A DNA stretch of 64,000 nucleotides, from the NCBI GenBank assembly GCA_002633005.1, contig NMRA01000111.1:340866-404865 (forward strand), written 5' to 3'. This document shows, in pieces, positions 12,110 through 22,723 of this stretch; the first letter of the stretch is position 1; every line of letters begins with the position of its first letter. The DNA comes from Phoronis australis. Its lineage: Eukaryota > Phoronida > Phoronidae. The notes under the pieces were generated by a model that had not been told where the DNA came from, did no database searches, and saw only the letters and a list, made by a program, of their open reading frames with translations. The position numbers were made by a program, and so were the translations under genes.

Positions 12110-12472
12110 GCTTAAATCGTGCTTTCATCACTAACGCAGGGTACATTTCTTGTTTGAATTTGCAATAGGTGACAAAGGTACAGTTCGTATGCTCACACGT
12201 CAACACCGGACTTAATTTCTATCTAAGTTGAGATCCAAGACCATAAACAGACTTGGTGTACATGAAATGGTGTTTTCTAAATCATCTTCTACGGTTTTAA
12301 CTTGGCTCGATTTTCGTGAAACATTCACCATGTGTTTCAGGCACTCAGCCCTGCTGAGCAGCTCATGCACTTACTGTACGTATGGGGCGTGTGTTAGACC
12401 ACCAGCAACAGTTTTGAAGAATATAATAACCCCAGTATTGGCTAAATTTGGATAGCACACAGCTTGACTTAC

Positions 12473-12484
12473 CTTCAGGTGTGG
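12473..12484 (-). CDS. 12-nt micro-exon (linker 1)
   Basis: Polypyrimidine TTTTTCAG precedes 12 coding bases, followed by GTAAGT. It enters in phase 1 and leaves in phase 1, encoding the end of a split codon, then Thr-Pro-Glu, then the first base of the next codon. It lies 0.45 kb downstream of ShKT exon A in transcription order. The same exon and splice sites are kept at 36341-36352. Confidence 0.6.
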
Positions 12485-12938
12485 CTGAAAAACAACATAA
12501 TTAATGAATTAGAGTTTCCCGAATATAACAAACATAAAAACAGGTCTCGGAGATTAACAACCGCTTATTTTGTCCCTAACATTTACTCGAGTGAGTTGCT
12601 TGTTAAAATAGAAACCGTATCGTGTCCGGAGAAATATCGGAGGATTCGAAGTGCTACGATGAACTACCATTGTTCGACATCATCGCAGGTTGCTCGAGAT
12701 TGCCAGTACAAAGTCAGATCTTACCTCGTAATCGTGAGGAAATTTCGGAACATTGCGAATAGTAAGGCAACGAACCAAGAAATGCTCTATTTAGACTTTA
12801 ATACCCTACGAGATTCTCGGTAACTTGTGCAAATGTATAAAGGCTATCAACCCATTCAATCTTTATCTTAAACCTGTGACGAATTACAATTACTTAAACA
12901 TTTTTATACAACTTTCAATCACGCGCGCACGAACTTAC

Positions 12939-13061
12939 TGCCCGTAGTACAATATACGCAGGATAGGGCGCAATTTTCCTTGGCCCATGACGCGTAGTCA
13001 CCAAAGCAGGAACTTCTGTCAGGCATGTAGGGAGAGCAGTCTATCTTGTCTTCACATATTG
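12939..13061 (-). CDS. ShKT domain exon A
   Basis: The 123-nt exon is bounded by acceptor TTTCAAAG and donor GTAAGT, phase 1 to 1. It encodes one complete ShKT domain with six cysteines in the usual order: C-ED-x3-C, a third Cys in SSCFGDYASWA, then NCALSCVYC. The ShKT fold has three disulfides. There is no critical Lys-Tyr pair that would by itself suggest channel-blocking activity, so a structural or binding module in a secreted protein is the safer reading. It differs from exon A' at 4 of 123 bases, three of which change the residue. Confidence 0.85.
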
Positions 13062-13682
13062 CTTTGAAACAAACGGGAACGTCAGTGTTACAGCATGGCT
13101 TCATTCCTACTGACTTGGAGCGAGAAGAGTACAAATTAACATTCGTGAAATTGTTGTGGTAGGCTTTTGTGCAAACCAAATTTAAATGAATATGCATTAG
13201 CTCAGTTTCATTTTAAAATCGTCTCCAAGTAAAAAAAGGCCAATTTAGGACCTGGCACCATCGTTTCCATTCACAAAGAACCCAATGATTCAGTCTTGCG
13301 TGATATCCTTCATTGGACAACCGATGGTAGTCTTCGAAATTGATTACTACAATTAACAATACTCTGTAAGACGTAGGGGAGCTTCTTGCCGGACTGGGGC
13401 AAACGTCTTACGATAATGCCTTTAAAAAGCACTCGAGAGAATGACAGTGAAACTTCAAATTTCACGACGCAATGGCGACTGATCGAGTTGAGTTTTGAGT
13501 GAAACACTACGCAAAAATGTTTAAGAGCCGTATCGTGTTATAGAGACTAAATTCGGCCCCCCACCCGTTCACATGAAAGAGTGGTGACAGTGAAAGGCGT
13601 TCGCTCTAAAGTGTGGGTCTTAACTATTGAAATAATAACCCTCCTCTGGTCAAATTATGAAAATGACCACAATTTGTCTTAC

Positions 13683-13706
13683 CTTCAGTTGTGGCCACAG
13701 TAGAGG
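13683..13706 (-). CDS. 24-nt linker micro-exon 2
   Basis: Acceptor ATGTTTCAG and donor GTAAGA flank 24 bases in phase 1 to 1. They encode Ser-Thr-Val-Ala-Thr-Thr-Glu between two split codons. The Thr-rich sequence fits an O-glycosylated spacer between disulfide-rich modules. It lies just downstream of the half-ShKT exon 13814-13870. Confidence 0.6.
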
Positions 13707-13813
13707 CTGAAACATGTCAATATAAGTTAAGCACCATAATGCAAAGTACATATGAAACATAAAGGAAACTCTTTGATATGAACAATCTGTCTAAAAAACA
13801 ACTTTTGTTTCAC

Positions 13814-13870
13814 CTTGAGACTTAAATGTCGTAGGGTAGTCATAGCAAGTTGTTTTCTTGTATTCACATG
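13814..13870 (-). CDS. Half-ShKT exon with a new donor site
   Basis: The ShKT acceptor (CAAAACAG) and the first half of the domain (ACEYKKTTCYDY) are intact, but the second half is gone. A deletion joined mid-domain to downstream intron sequence. The junction leaves an open frame to CAAG followed by GTGAAA, a usable donor. The resulting exon is 57 nt and still phase 1 to 1, with two cysteines. Compared with intact exon B about 370 bp is missing. It may be a working spacer exon or a relic that is simply skipped. Confidence 0.45.
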
Positions 13871-14443
13871 CTGTTTTGAAACGAATGGAAGAATTAACTT
13901 TGCAGTACGGTTTCAAAGCATTTTACTTCCTACGAGCAAAGTACACCCAATGTTCGGGAAATGTTATGACAGGATCCCGCTCTTGCGAAAATCGAGGGAA
14001 CATGTCATTTCTCTGTATTCTTTTACAATGATTTCCCATCATATACTAGGCCACTTTGGGACCTGGCACCAACCCTTCAGTCAACTAGAACGACTATATA
14101 TAATTATCACAGTTCTTATCCCCGTCATTGCATGGCTTGGAGTCGTTTTAAAAATAAACTAGAATGGAATTTACAAGAATCTGACAGACTGGGACAAACG
14201 TCTCCCGAGAATGCCTGTGAAAAGACCACCTGTGACAGTGATCTGATTGATCGCAGAGAGTTATGAGTGAAACGGTGTGGGAAAGGGTTAATCCAGGAAC
14301 CCTTACGTGTTATACCGACTAGACTGGTTTACATGATGCAGTGGTGATATTATAGTCCGTTGCGTTAATGAAAGTATCTCAAATATGCAATATAATTACC
14401 TGCACCTGCTCACGTTATCAAGATGAGACGTAATTTGACCTAC

Positions 14444-14473
14444 CTTCAGTTGTAGTCGCAAGCGGAGTTGTGG
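14444..14473 (-). CDS. 30-nt linker micro-exon 3
   Basis: Acceptor CTGTTTCAG, donor GTAGGT, phase 1 to 1. It encodes Thr-Thr-Pro-Leu-Ala-Thr-Thr-Thr-Glu between split codons. The last codons (ACT GAA G) match those of the 12- and 24-nt linkers, so all linker exons look like length variants of one ancestor. Confidence 0.6.
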
Positions 14474-15692
14474 CTGAAACAGGGAATGTAGATTAAACAT
14501 TAGAGTGCACCGTATATATGGAGCGTAAAGGAATGTCTTGGAGATTAAGAACTGTAATTAAATTAGAATCAAAAATGTTTACCGTATGTAGGCCTTGGTC
14601 TCGTAATACATTTCGCATTGGAAGTGTGCAATGACAATTTTAGTTCTTAGCACAGTTGACCTTGAACTACATGGCGCCAGGCTTTTTAGTTCACAAAGAG
14701 CATGGCTCTGAATTTATTTAACTACTCTCGCATCGTCTGCCATAATCGTCTGCAAAAGTTTCGGAGTACATCACCACGCAGAGGGCAGTGACACATCACA
14801 TGAATCTCGTTTTCAGTTTGACCACTAATGCATGTTCCTCACATTCTCTCATCCTCGGTTAAACCTGCGTGCAGATCAAGGCCTTGCAGCACGAAATTTA
14901 CTCTTTGTTAGTTATTGAAGTACATGAACCTTTCTCAGGTCAGGTACTCTCGTCTTTGTTTGTCATTACAAAACTAGACTCCACTTTTCGCACTATTTTG
15001 AACATGAAACCTTTACACCAAGTGGTTGGGTATTCTAACTTCAGGTTGACCAAGCACCTCTCGCTCCTGCTCTTTTCAGGGCGGATCCAGGATTTTGAGT
15101 TACGGGAGGGCAGAACAGAATGTCAGCCAGGATTCTGCCAGTCAGACATTCGCGTCCCCGAAATGGAAAATGGAATCTGGGAGAATTATAGGGGGTTTGA
15201 TCACGTGCCCCTGCCACTGCTTATTACGTTTGGTGTGGACCAGTATGTTTTTGTTATTTGTAAATAAATGGTTCTTTGACTTTTCGGAAGGTTCTCAGAT
15301 TCAATGACCGATTACTGATCCGTTTGCTGTCTCGTTTTGTGGATGTCACCCTCATGGTACTTTAAAATATAAACTTACATTAACGCACTGCCTATTTCGC
15401 TTGATTTCCCCGCTGCTGACATCTTACAGCAGAATCCGGTTCATAGTTCAACTTCCAAACAAGTTTCGCATAATTGTAAAACATTAGGATCAATTAAGAG
15501 GGTCTGTTACAACAGAATGCCAGCTATGCATACCGTCCCTCGTTAGAGTAGGATAATAAACAATATTTTTGAGCTATTGAGGAGTCAAAAATGTTTGTAG
15601 CAGAGTAGCATACTTGGTGAAAAATACCCCAGTAAAATGTAGCTAGCACGGTGTGTTGTCAGTTTGGTAGAATGGTAAATATTTTAACTTAC

Positions 15693-15722
15693 ACTCAGTT
15701 GCGGTAGTGAGAGGGATTGTAG
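15693..15722 (-). CDS. 30-nt linker micro-exon 4
   Basis: Acceptor ATGTTTCAG, donor GTAAGT, phase 1 to 1, encoding Thr-Ile-Pro-Leu-Thr-Thr-Ala-Thr-Glu. It ends GAG T rather than GAA G, so the following split codon starts with T. Joined to a linker starting CC or CT this gives Ser; joined to an exon starting GC it would give Cys. Confidence 0.6.
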
Positions 15723-16593
15723 CTGAAACATGAGAACATCAAACCAATAAAGTTGGAAATGCCTTAGAGTTTAACAATTGTTTAATATAAAAACCTCTAT
15801 TTCATTGTTTCATATCAAAATAGAAACTGCGACGCGCCTGTTGGAATAAAAGACGATTCAAAGTACCCCGATCAAGTGTGCAAGGTCTTTTTAGCAGGTA
15901 TCACGTGATGTTTTGAGATAACTCGGACTTTACGACGCAATTGCGATTTTTCGAAGACTTGTGCTACGTGTATGAGTTCCTGGAGTAATGCGATTAATAC
16001 ACAGCCTATTATAAAAAATCAAGAAGAATTAAATTCATGAAGTCTGATTGAAAACATTAAAAAGTCTCAGGTTTCTCAGTGAAATTTTCAAATATTTTGG
16101 GGGTAGTCTGTCAATCATTTCAACAAGGTCATTTAATAAGAATTTTCGACAAGTGGCTTTACTAGGCACTCAACACCAGGGGTCATTTCTGTCCTCCTCA
16201 AGGGCAATAAACCAAAAGAAACTTTGAGCAATTGGAGACCTCTGCTTACTCAATGAAATAAAAAAATTCGGGCTATATTGCTCAACGTTTTAAGAGTGTA
16301 GTAGACTTTTTCTTTACATGAAGATTTCACAATTTACCCCAAAACGCTGTTAGGGATTTTCGATTACTCATTTACAGTGTACGTTTAATTGTATGGCAAA
16401 TTAACTAAAAAAGTAATGTATTTATATAATATAACAGAGCCGTATCGTGTTATCAGGACTAGATTCGTCCCCCACCTGTTCACATGACAGAGTGGTGACA
16501 GTGAAAGGCGTTCACCCTAAAGTGTGGGACTTAACTATTGAAATAATAACCCTCCTCTGGTCAAATTATGAAAATGACCACAATTTGTCTTAC

Positions 16594-16617
16594 CTTCAGT
16601 TGTGGCCACAGTAGAGG
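16594..16617 (-). CDS. 24-nt linker micro-exon 2b
   Basis: Copy of the 24-nt exon 13683-13706 made by the internal 2.9-kb tandem duplication. Coding bases are unchanged (STVATTE) and the donor is GTAAGA. Its upstream neighbour, the half-ShKT exon, is dead in this repeat. Confidence 0.6.
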
Positions 16618-16722
16618 CTGAAACATGTCAATATAAGGTAAGCACTAGAATGCAAAGTACATATGAAACATAAAGGAAACTCTTTGATATGAACAATCTA
16701 TCTAAAACAACTTTTGTTTCAC

Positions 16723-16779
16723 CTTGAGACTTAAATGTCATAGGGTAGTCATGGCAAGTTGTTTTCTAGACCTAAAATG
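16723..16779 (-). pseudogene. Dead half-ShKT exon (2b)
   Basis: Same breakpoint, acceptor and GTGAAA donor as 13814-13870, but the first full codons read Phe then TAG, and the first cysteine is lost. Inclusion would terminate translation, so the exon is either skipped or dead. Because 57 nt is a multiple of three, skipping costs nothing in frame. Confidence 0.6.
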
Positions 16780-17361
16780 CTGTTTTGAAACGAATGGAAG
16801 AATTAACTTTGCATTAAGGTTTCAGAAAATTTACTTGCTACAAGAAAAGTACACCCAATGTTCGGGAAATGTTATGACAGGATCCTGCTCTTGCGAAAAT
16901 CGAGGGAACGTGTCATTTCTCTGTATTCTTTTACAATGATTTCCCATCATATACTTGGCCACTTTGGGACTCGCACCAACCCGTCCATCAACTAGAACGA
17001 CCAGATATAGTTCTCAGAGTTCTGATCCCCGTCACTGCGTGACTTGGAGTCGTTTTCAAAATAAACTAGATTGGAAGTGACAATAATCTAACAGACTGGG
17101 ACAAACGTCTCCCGAGAATGCCTGTGAAAAGACCCCATATGACAGTGATCGGATTGATTGCAGAGAGTTATGAGTGAAACAGTGTGGGAAAGGGTTAATC
17201 CAGGAACCCTTACGTGTTATACCGACTAGACTGGTCATCCACGTGTTTACATGATGCATTGGTGATATTATAGTCCTTTGCTTTAATGAGAGTATCTCAA
17301 ATATGCAAAATAATTACCTGCACCTGCTCACATTATCAAGATGACACGTAATTTGACTTAC

Positions 17362-17391
17362 CTTCAGTTGTAGTCACAAGCGGAGTTGTGG
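17362..17391 (-). CDS. 30-nt linker micro-exon 3b
   Basis: Copy of linker 3 in the second internal tandem repeat. It encodes TTPLVTTTE (Ala to Val), with acceptor GTTTCAG and donor GTAAGT, which is closer to consensus than in linker 3. Confidence 0.6.
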
Positions 17392-18056
17392 CTGAAACAG
17401 GGAATATAGATTAAACATTAGAGTGCACCATATATATGAATCGTAAAGGAATGTCTTGAAGATTAAGATCTGTTAGTACTTAATTTAGAATCAAAAAGTG
17501 TTTACTGTATGTAGGCCTTGGTGTCGTAATACATTTTGCATTGAAAGTTTGCAATGGCAATTTCAGTTCTTAGCACAGTTGACCTTGAACTACAAGGCGA
17601 CAGGCTTTTTAGTTCACAAAGAGCATGACTCTGAATCTATCTAACTACTGTGGCATCGTCTGCCATAATCGTCAGCAAAAGTTTCTGGCCACATCACCAC
17701 GGACAGAGCAGTGACACATCACATTAATCTCGTTTTCAGTTTGACCAGTAATTCCTTTTCATCACATTCTCTCATCTTCGGTTAGACCTGTGTGCAGATC
17801 AACTCCACTTTGCGCACTACTTTCAACATGAAACCTTTAAACCAAGTGGTTGGGTATTCTAACTTTAGGGTGGCCAAGCACCTCTCCCTCCTGCTCTTTT
17901 CACGAGCGGATCCAGGATTTTGAGTTACCGGAGGCAGAACAGAGTATTAGCTAGGGTTCTGCCAGTCAGACATTCGTACCCCCGAAACGGAAAACGGAAA
18001 ATGAATGAATTTTAAGGGGGTTGATCACTTGCCCCTTAAATCTGCAGCAGACTTAC

Positions 18057-18086
18057 CTTTAGTTGTCGTCACACGAGGAGTTGTGG
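18057..18086 (-). CDS. 30-nt linker micro-exon 5
   Basis: Acceptor GCGTTTCAG, donor GTAAGT, phase 1 to 1, encoding Thr-Thr-Pro-Arg-Val-Thr-Thr-Thr-Lys. This Lys-ending version (AAA G) marks the linker type that also appears in the upstream units at 46304, 55469 and 58933. Confidence 0.6.
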
Positions 18087-18390
18087 CTGAAACGCAACAA
18101 TATTAGTTAAGTATTAAAAAAATTACAAAAGGTAATATATGAATGCCACATTATAGTCCATTCGAGACAAGAGTCACCAAGTACAGTAACAAACATATAC
18201 ACAAGCACAGTTAAATACAATACAAGGAGTTAATCAATTTTTCTCTACGCACTGTGGCCAAGTATATAAGTTTCCCAATGTTTGCATCAGGAATCTTCAT
18301 AACATTGTTGAATTATCCTATACGCGTGATAGTATGGCCATGAAATACGGGTTGTTGTATTGTGAGGGTTGATATGGAAGAACTATTTTT

Positions 18391-18416
18391 CCGTATTCAA
18401 CGCGCGTTGAATACGG
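18391..18416. repeat. 26-bp perfect palindrome
   Basis: The half-site is CCGTATTCAACGC, followed immediately by its exact reverse complement with no spacer. It is in a gene-free intronic insertion. It could be the centre of a foldback element. Confidence 0.8.
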
Positions 18417-19313
18417 ATGCCTTATTTCTCGCCAAAATTCTCTCCTGAGCACACAATATACTACCATTGGTAGAAACATGATTATGTATATAGCATCACT
18501 TTGGGTTCAGCTCCGTACGCAATATTTTCACATGCAGTACTATGATATGAGTTCTGGAAACTAAACAAAAAGTGAAATAAAAATATTGTTGACAATGTTT
18601 CTTAATATACCGTCAAATTTTGCACCTGAGTGGAACACTTAAATCACAAAAATTCTCGAACTTGCCACAATATATTTGGGAATAGGAAAGCCATATACAT
18701 TACAAACGCATGCCTTCTTTTGGTCACCTATTGCACTACACCAGTTGATGTTCTTCACGATCAATTATGAGTCAGTTTTTGAATTCGTTCTTAAAACAAT
18801 CAGAATACGTCGAGCCCAAAAGCAAAACTGCAACTTCTCTAAACACTGTGTTTTTTCAGGTTTATGATAAATTTTGGAATACTTTCTACCTAAAAATTAT
18901 AAGAACCGCGCGCAAGGAGCATTTTTAAGAAGCGTCTGAACGTGGATCAGCAAAACATTTTCTGGGTGTCCTGCACAAACATTACTGAACGAAGTCAAGA
19001 AAAATCCTCAGAAATCTAAGCAAACTTTAACTTAGAAATAGATCTAGCTCAAACTCTGATGAAAATAGCGAAAATAGCAAATATGCACCCCAAGCCTGTA
19101 GCTGCTGTAATATACAACTGCTGTGTTATGCAGGCTGCAAAAATCATTCATAAAAATTTTGCGTGCACGTGTGCGTGTCACGCGATCTGCGATCATCATT
19201 GATAAAAGATGACAAAGGACACCAAAACCAGGCATCGCCCTCGTTCAAATACTTTTGCTTATACCACAATAGTAGCCTCGAATGGCAGATACAACCGTGT
19301 AATAACCCATAAA

Positions 19314-19335
19314 GTTATCTCACTAGTGAGATAAC
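19314..19335. repeat. 22-bp perfect palindrome
   Basis: The half-site GTTATCTCACT is followed by its exact inverse. It lies immediately beside the tRNA-like segment at 19352-19420, on its 3' side in minus-strand sense, and may belong to the same SINE-like repeat. Confidence 0.75.
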
Positions 19336-19351
19336 ATTTTGGCGGGAAACC

Positions 19352-19420
19352 GAGGCCGGATTCGAACCCGGGCCTCAACAGTTGCAAGTCACCGACTTTA
19401 CCAGTACACCACTCAGCGGC
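19352..19420 (-). repeat. tRNA-derived SINE head
   Basis: On the minus strand this reads like a tRNA: a box-A-like TGGTGTACTGG, and a perfect box B, GGTTCGAATCC (19358-19368). The acceptor and anticodon stems do not pair well and there is no terminator-like T run, so a functional tRNA is unlikely. A tRNA-derived SINE is the better call. Confidence 0.55.
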
Positions 19421-19961
19421 TGACGTCATCGAACGTAAAAATAGAATACTTAAATGAGCACGCGCAACAATTGCATGTTCAGCAAAGGGCATTGCACCGA
19501 CAATTATACGCTATGAAAAATAAGACGCATAATTTCCATAAAAATGATATTTTAATTCAGTGAAATTTTTCTCTCGTGTTCTCTCACTTGTAAATCACCG
19601 ATATCCAATTTGAATGCAGGTGTCGTGTGGTCGGAATCATTTGACTTGAGCATTATAGTCAGTTACTAGTGGTAACCTACTTTAGCAGACGGTATATTCC
19701 CGGTCGAAGCTTAGCGTGATAAAATGTGTAGTAAGCTATAACAGTTGCTAAACCTTAATTTATAGATTCACTTTATTTCTATTTCGTTTTATTTTTCAAT
19801 TGGTTTTGTGTAAAAGCATTATTTTACAAAAATATCTCGGCTTTTATTAAAAGGTCACGAACTTCGACCCCGGGACTCTGACATAGAAAGTAGTTACAAA
19901 GCCGAGGCGAGTCGAGAAAGATAGATCGATTCATTGCAATGTTTCTCGTTCAGTATGTGGC

Positions 19962-20074
19962 ATAGATTATTACATGTTCTCAGCCGTTATCCCCCTCGGG
20001 CGATAATTCTCCAAAATCCACTCGGGCTCTAGATAACGGGGGATAACGACTTCGCCATGTAATAATCTATATAT
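19962..20074. mobile_element. Small foldback element
   Basis: The outer arms are ATAGATTATTACATG and its exact inverse CATGTAATAATCTAT. Imperfect inner arms CGTTATCCCCC and GGGGGATAACG follow. At about 113 bp with no coding capacity it is a hairpin MITE or a structured repeat. Confidence 0.7.
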
Positions 20075-20142
20075 ATCACGAATCTCGATATAATAACTAA
20101 TAACACACTGGTACGAACACGTACTTTGTATTACCTATACGT

Positions 20143-20760
20143 ATAGCACAGGGTTACGTTTATCAAAATTGACATTCATATATTGCTGAAGGAGATCTGC
20201 ATAAGCATTACACACCAACAAAAGGTGCAGTTCGTCTTCAAAGTAGTTTACATTACAGAAAAAGCAAATTGTATTACAGGAATCTATTTTGTTGCGCCTT
20301 CCACTTCCACGTTTAATTTTTGGTTCGCTCAACGAAATCTTGAGAAATTTTGTATAAAATGACGAGGTAGATTAAACTGAAAACATTCCTCAGAAGAGTA
20401 ATTGTGTTTGAAAGATTTAAAATAGAACACTTTGATTTGTGGTTTTTATGAATTTTAACTGCACAAACTAAAAGCAAATCTCTCTTTGGAAAATTTGTTT
20501 AAATTGTTAAATCACATGTTACACCTTGATTTATCTACACTTCATAAAATCCATAACTGGATAAAAGTGAACTTACAGAGGAAGACCAATTATAAGAAAA
20601 TCTGCCGTTTCTATTAAGAATAAATAGCATGTCATACATAGCTCGGACATACTTGCTTGACAGAAATTTCAGTATCTCAAACCAAAATTTATACATGTGA
20701 TCAAATGTTTTGTAATCAGAAGATAACGCCAGCATTCACTTAGTACGGCTGCATTGGAAC
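20143..20760 (-). pseudogene. Non-LTR retrotransposon 3' fragment, copy R1
   Basis: The minus-strand frame 20135-20332 has RGSGRRNKID, then CFFCNVN and EDELHLLLVCNAY. This Cys-x2-Cys plus acidic/His/Cys pattern is seen at the C-terminus of many non-LTR reverse transcriptases. The rest is frame-broken. Related copies lie at 46565, 53757 and 55718 at equivalent points of the ShKT units, so it entered an ancestral intron before those units multiplied. Confidence 0.6.
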
Positions 20761-20857
20761 AAGAAGTTCTGGCACCAACCACCATTTTCCAGTATTTCAC
20801 GTGAAAACGTAGTATGGTGTCATACTTTTTCAGCTGGATGTTAACAACTGTCTTTTA

Positions 20858-21639
20858 CAGGGTTTGTTCTAAAATCCCTCGACCCCATAGCCCACGACCC
20901 CCTCGACCCACAGTCCCCACGACCCCCACCCCCACCCACGACCTGCATCAGCAGCTGTATCTTTACGCATTTTACACATTCAATAATCATATTTCATCAG
21001 TGAACGACTTTCCTATAAGACGTATCTACACGCGAATTCTGCTCTGTCTCAAGTTTAGTGGTTAAAAACAGCAAGTGGCGTAGGAACATGATCTGAAATA
21101 GCGGATTGTGAGCGTGCTATCGTTGTCACGGATATAATTCCACGAGCGGCTACCAATGCCCTTATTCACTAAACTTAGGGAGAGAGATGATTAACGTGAA
21201 TGCACATAATTTTAGTTTTTAACATTTGCTTTCTGTTGTATACTCGTATACAATATACTCCATGTAACGTGGACATAAGGTTTAGTTAACATATTGTTTT
21301 TTCAAACTGTATTTACTGAAAAAATTACATATTCGTCGATTTCTCGCTCTCTCCCAAACGCTTGAATCTGCCATTCACTGAAGAGCCCTCTGCCAGGAAC
21401 GACATTCGTAACCTTGGTAGGCCTCTGATGTGATTAGGTCGCGTTGTTTTTTTGTTCTGTTTTTGGCTTTCAAACTTGCCAAATCGACTCTCTTAATTAC
21501 AAGAAACAGGCAAAAACAAGCTCAGCGCTTCCTCTATGTTCAGAAGGAATCGAGGGGGTTGTGGGCCGTGGATAGCGAGGGATGTAGGTCGAGGGGGTCG
21601 TGGTGTGCGGGGGTCGAGTGAGTTTTAGAACAATCCCTG
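20858..21639. mobile_element. TIR element (CAGGGTTTGTTCTAAAA family), copy 1
   Basis: The left end CAGGGTTTGTTCTAAAATC and right end GTTTTAGAACAATCCCTG are inverted repeats. They continue inwards into C-rich CCACGACCCCCTCGACCC and its inverse GGGTCGAGGGGG-type arms. It is 782 bp with no transposase. The paralogous segment at about 56400-56420 passes from AACTGTCTAATAC to TTTCATCG without it, giving an approximate empty site. A shorter relative lies at 45289-45821. Confidence 0.7.
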
Positions 21640-22460
21640 TTTCATCGTGCATTTCAACACCAAAAAGTCCAAAATTGTGATCGTGGTTTTTCTTTGTTCA
21701 GATTCCTGCCGAATTTTAGACGAAAGAGGAAGCTAGAGATCCGCAAATCGATGATTAAAAATGCCGTCACAGCGCCACCTATGCCGATTTCTCTATAAGA
21801 CAATACACCCCGGGCTGTTAAGTGTATTGAAAGCATTGATTGGCATCCGACAAAAGTGCCGTGTAAAATAGTCTATTTTATATTAGCCGCTTGACCAGTG
21901 AAATCCAAATACCTGAAGTACAGCGTGACGTTGCACTAATCGAATGGAACAAGCAGACATCATTTGACGTGATCGAACAACATACCGAATTTTAGTGAAA
22001 ACCACCCGTTCTTGAAAGCCGGAGTAACGAGAACAAATGAACAAAACAACAAAACGGAACAGGGAAACCTGGATTTACTGAAGTCCTAGCGAAAAACAAT
22101 GCAGACAGCATAAGACGAGGTTATCCACATACAGAATGTCAAAGAGATCAGTCACCGATACCAGCGCGCACCCGGGGAGGGGACGAAGTTGGGAAAAGGT
22201 CCGCCCCCCTGAGAGACAAAAAGTCCAAGAAAATGGGACAAAAGTCCACTAAATAAGCGCAAATACGCAATTCACAGTGGTGATCCCGTTTTTTTAATCC
22301 GCCCTCTCTTTTGTTAGCAAAAGGTCCACCACGTCGGGAATTAGAGCCCCACCATATTGAAGGCTGGGTGCGCGCATGCGATAACCGGAGATACGACTCT
22401 ACAAAGCGAAAGAAAACCGCCGCCACACCGCCAATTTGCATCCGATAGGAACAAAAAGCA

Positions 22461-22723
22461 CCTGGGTCCGAGGTCTAATCCTTGTACTCGAAATCCAACT
22501 GGAAACTTCTTTGGCATTTTGTGTTTTACTTTTTGTGAACTCAAAAATTTGACACTAATGCTGGTGCCATTATGTGCAAAATAAGATTATAACGTCATCC
22601 ACGCAAGCCATTTCGGACTCGAGGATAGAATAATTGATACTGTCTTAAAGTTTGCAAAAAATACTGAGAACATTTCAAACAAGTTTCGATTTCGAGTGAA
22701 CAGATTACAATACAGGCCTGGGC
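22461..22723. mobile_element. TIR element (GGTCTAATC..TACTCGAAAT family), copy 1
   Basis: Inverted ends: CTGGGTCCGAGGTCTAATCC...ACTCGAAAT at the left and ATTTCGAGTGAACAGATTAC...CCTGGG at the right. There is no coding capacity. It occupies the same place in the paralogous segments at 43911 and 57033, so it was in the ancestral unit. Confidence 0.6.

Larger units (their letters stand above)
13526..18050. repeat. Internal tandem repeat within the ShKT gene (copy 1)
   Basis: 13526-15110 and 16437-17960 are diverged direct repeats at a spacing of about 2.9 kb (both start AGAGCCGTATCGTGTTAT). Each carries a 24-nt linker, a half-ShKT exon, a 30-nt linker and a GGCGGATCC repeat end. The same pair is present at 37397 and 40312 in duplication copy 2, so this tandem event is older than the large duplication. 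Confidence 0.85.
1..18150. repeat. Large segmental duplication, copy 1
   Basis: This block aligns by eye, in the same orientation, with 32406-42170. Matching stretches are 1-230 with 32406-32630, 6557-8575 with about 32630-34610, and 10733-18150 with about 34610-42170. It contains the 3' part of ShKT gene copy 1 and its downstream flank. It is longer than copy 2 because it carries blocks 231-6563 and 8576-10733, which copy 2 lacks. The two 123-nt exons A and A' differ at only 4 positions, so the duplication looks fairly recent. The outer left limit cannot be seen because the similarity starts at base 1. Confidence 0.93.
18315..20142. mobile_element. Insertion of mixed foldback and SINE-like sequence in an intron
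   Basis: In the paralogous introns at 46.5 and 55.7 kb the sequence passes from ATTGTTGAA straight into the non-LTR fragment CAGGGTTACG. Here about 1.8 kb intervenes. It includes a 26-bp perfect palindrome (18391-18416), a tRNA-like segment (19352-19420), a 22-bp perfect palindrome (19314-19335) and a foldback element (19962-20074). I see no gene in it. It may be one composite insertion or several. Confidence 0.5.

Noticed and set aside
19352-19420. Possible functional tRNA gene
   Set aside because: Box B is perfect, but the acceptor and anticodon stems do not pair; a SINE head is the better reading.
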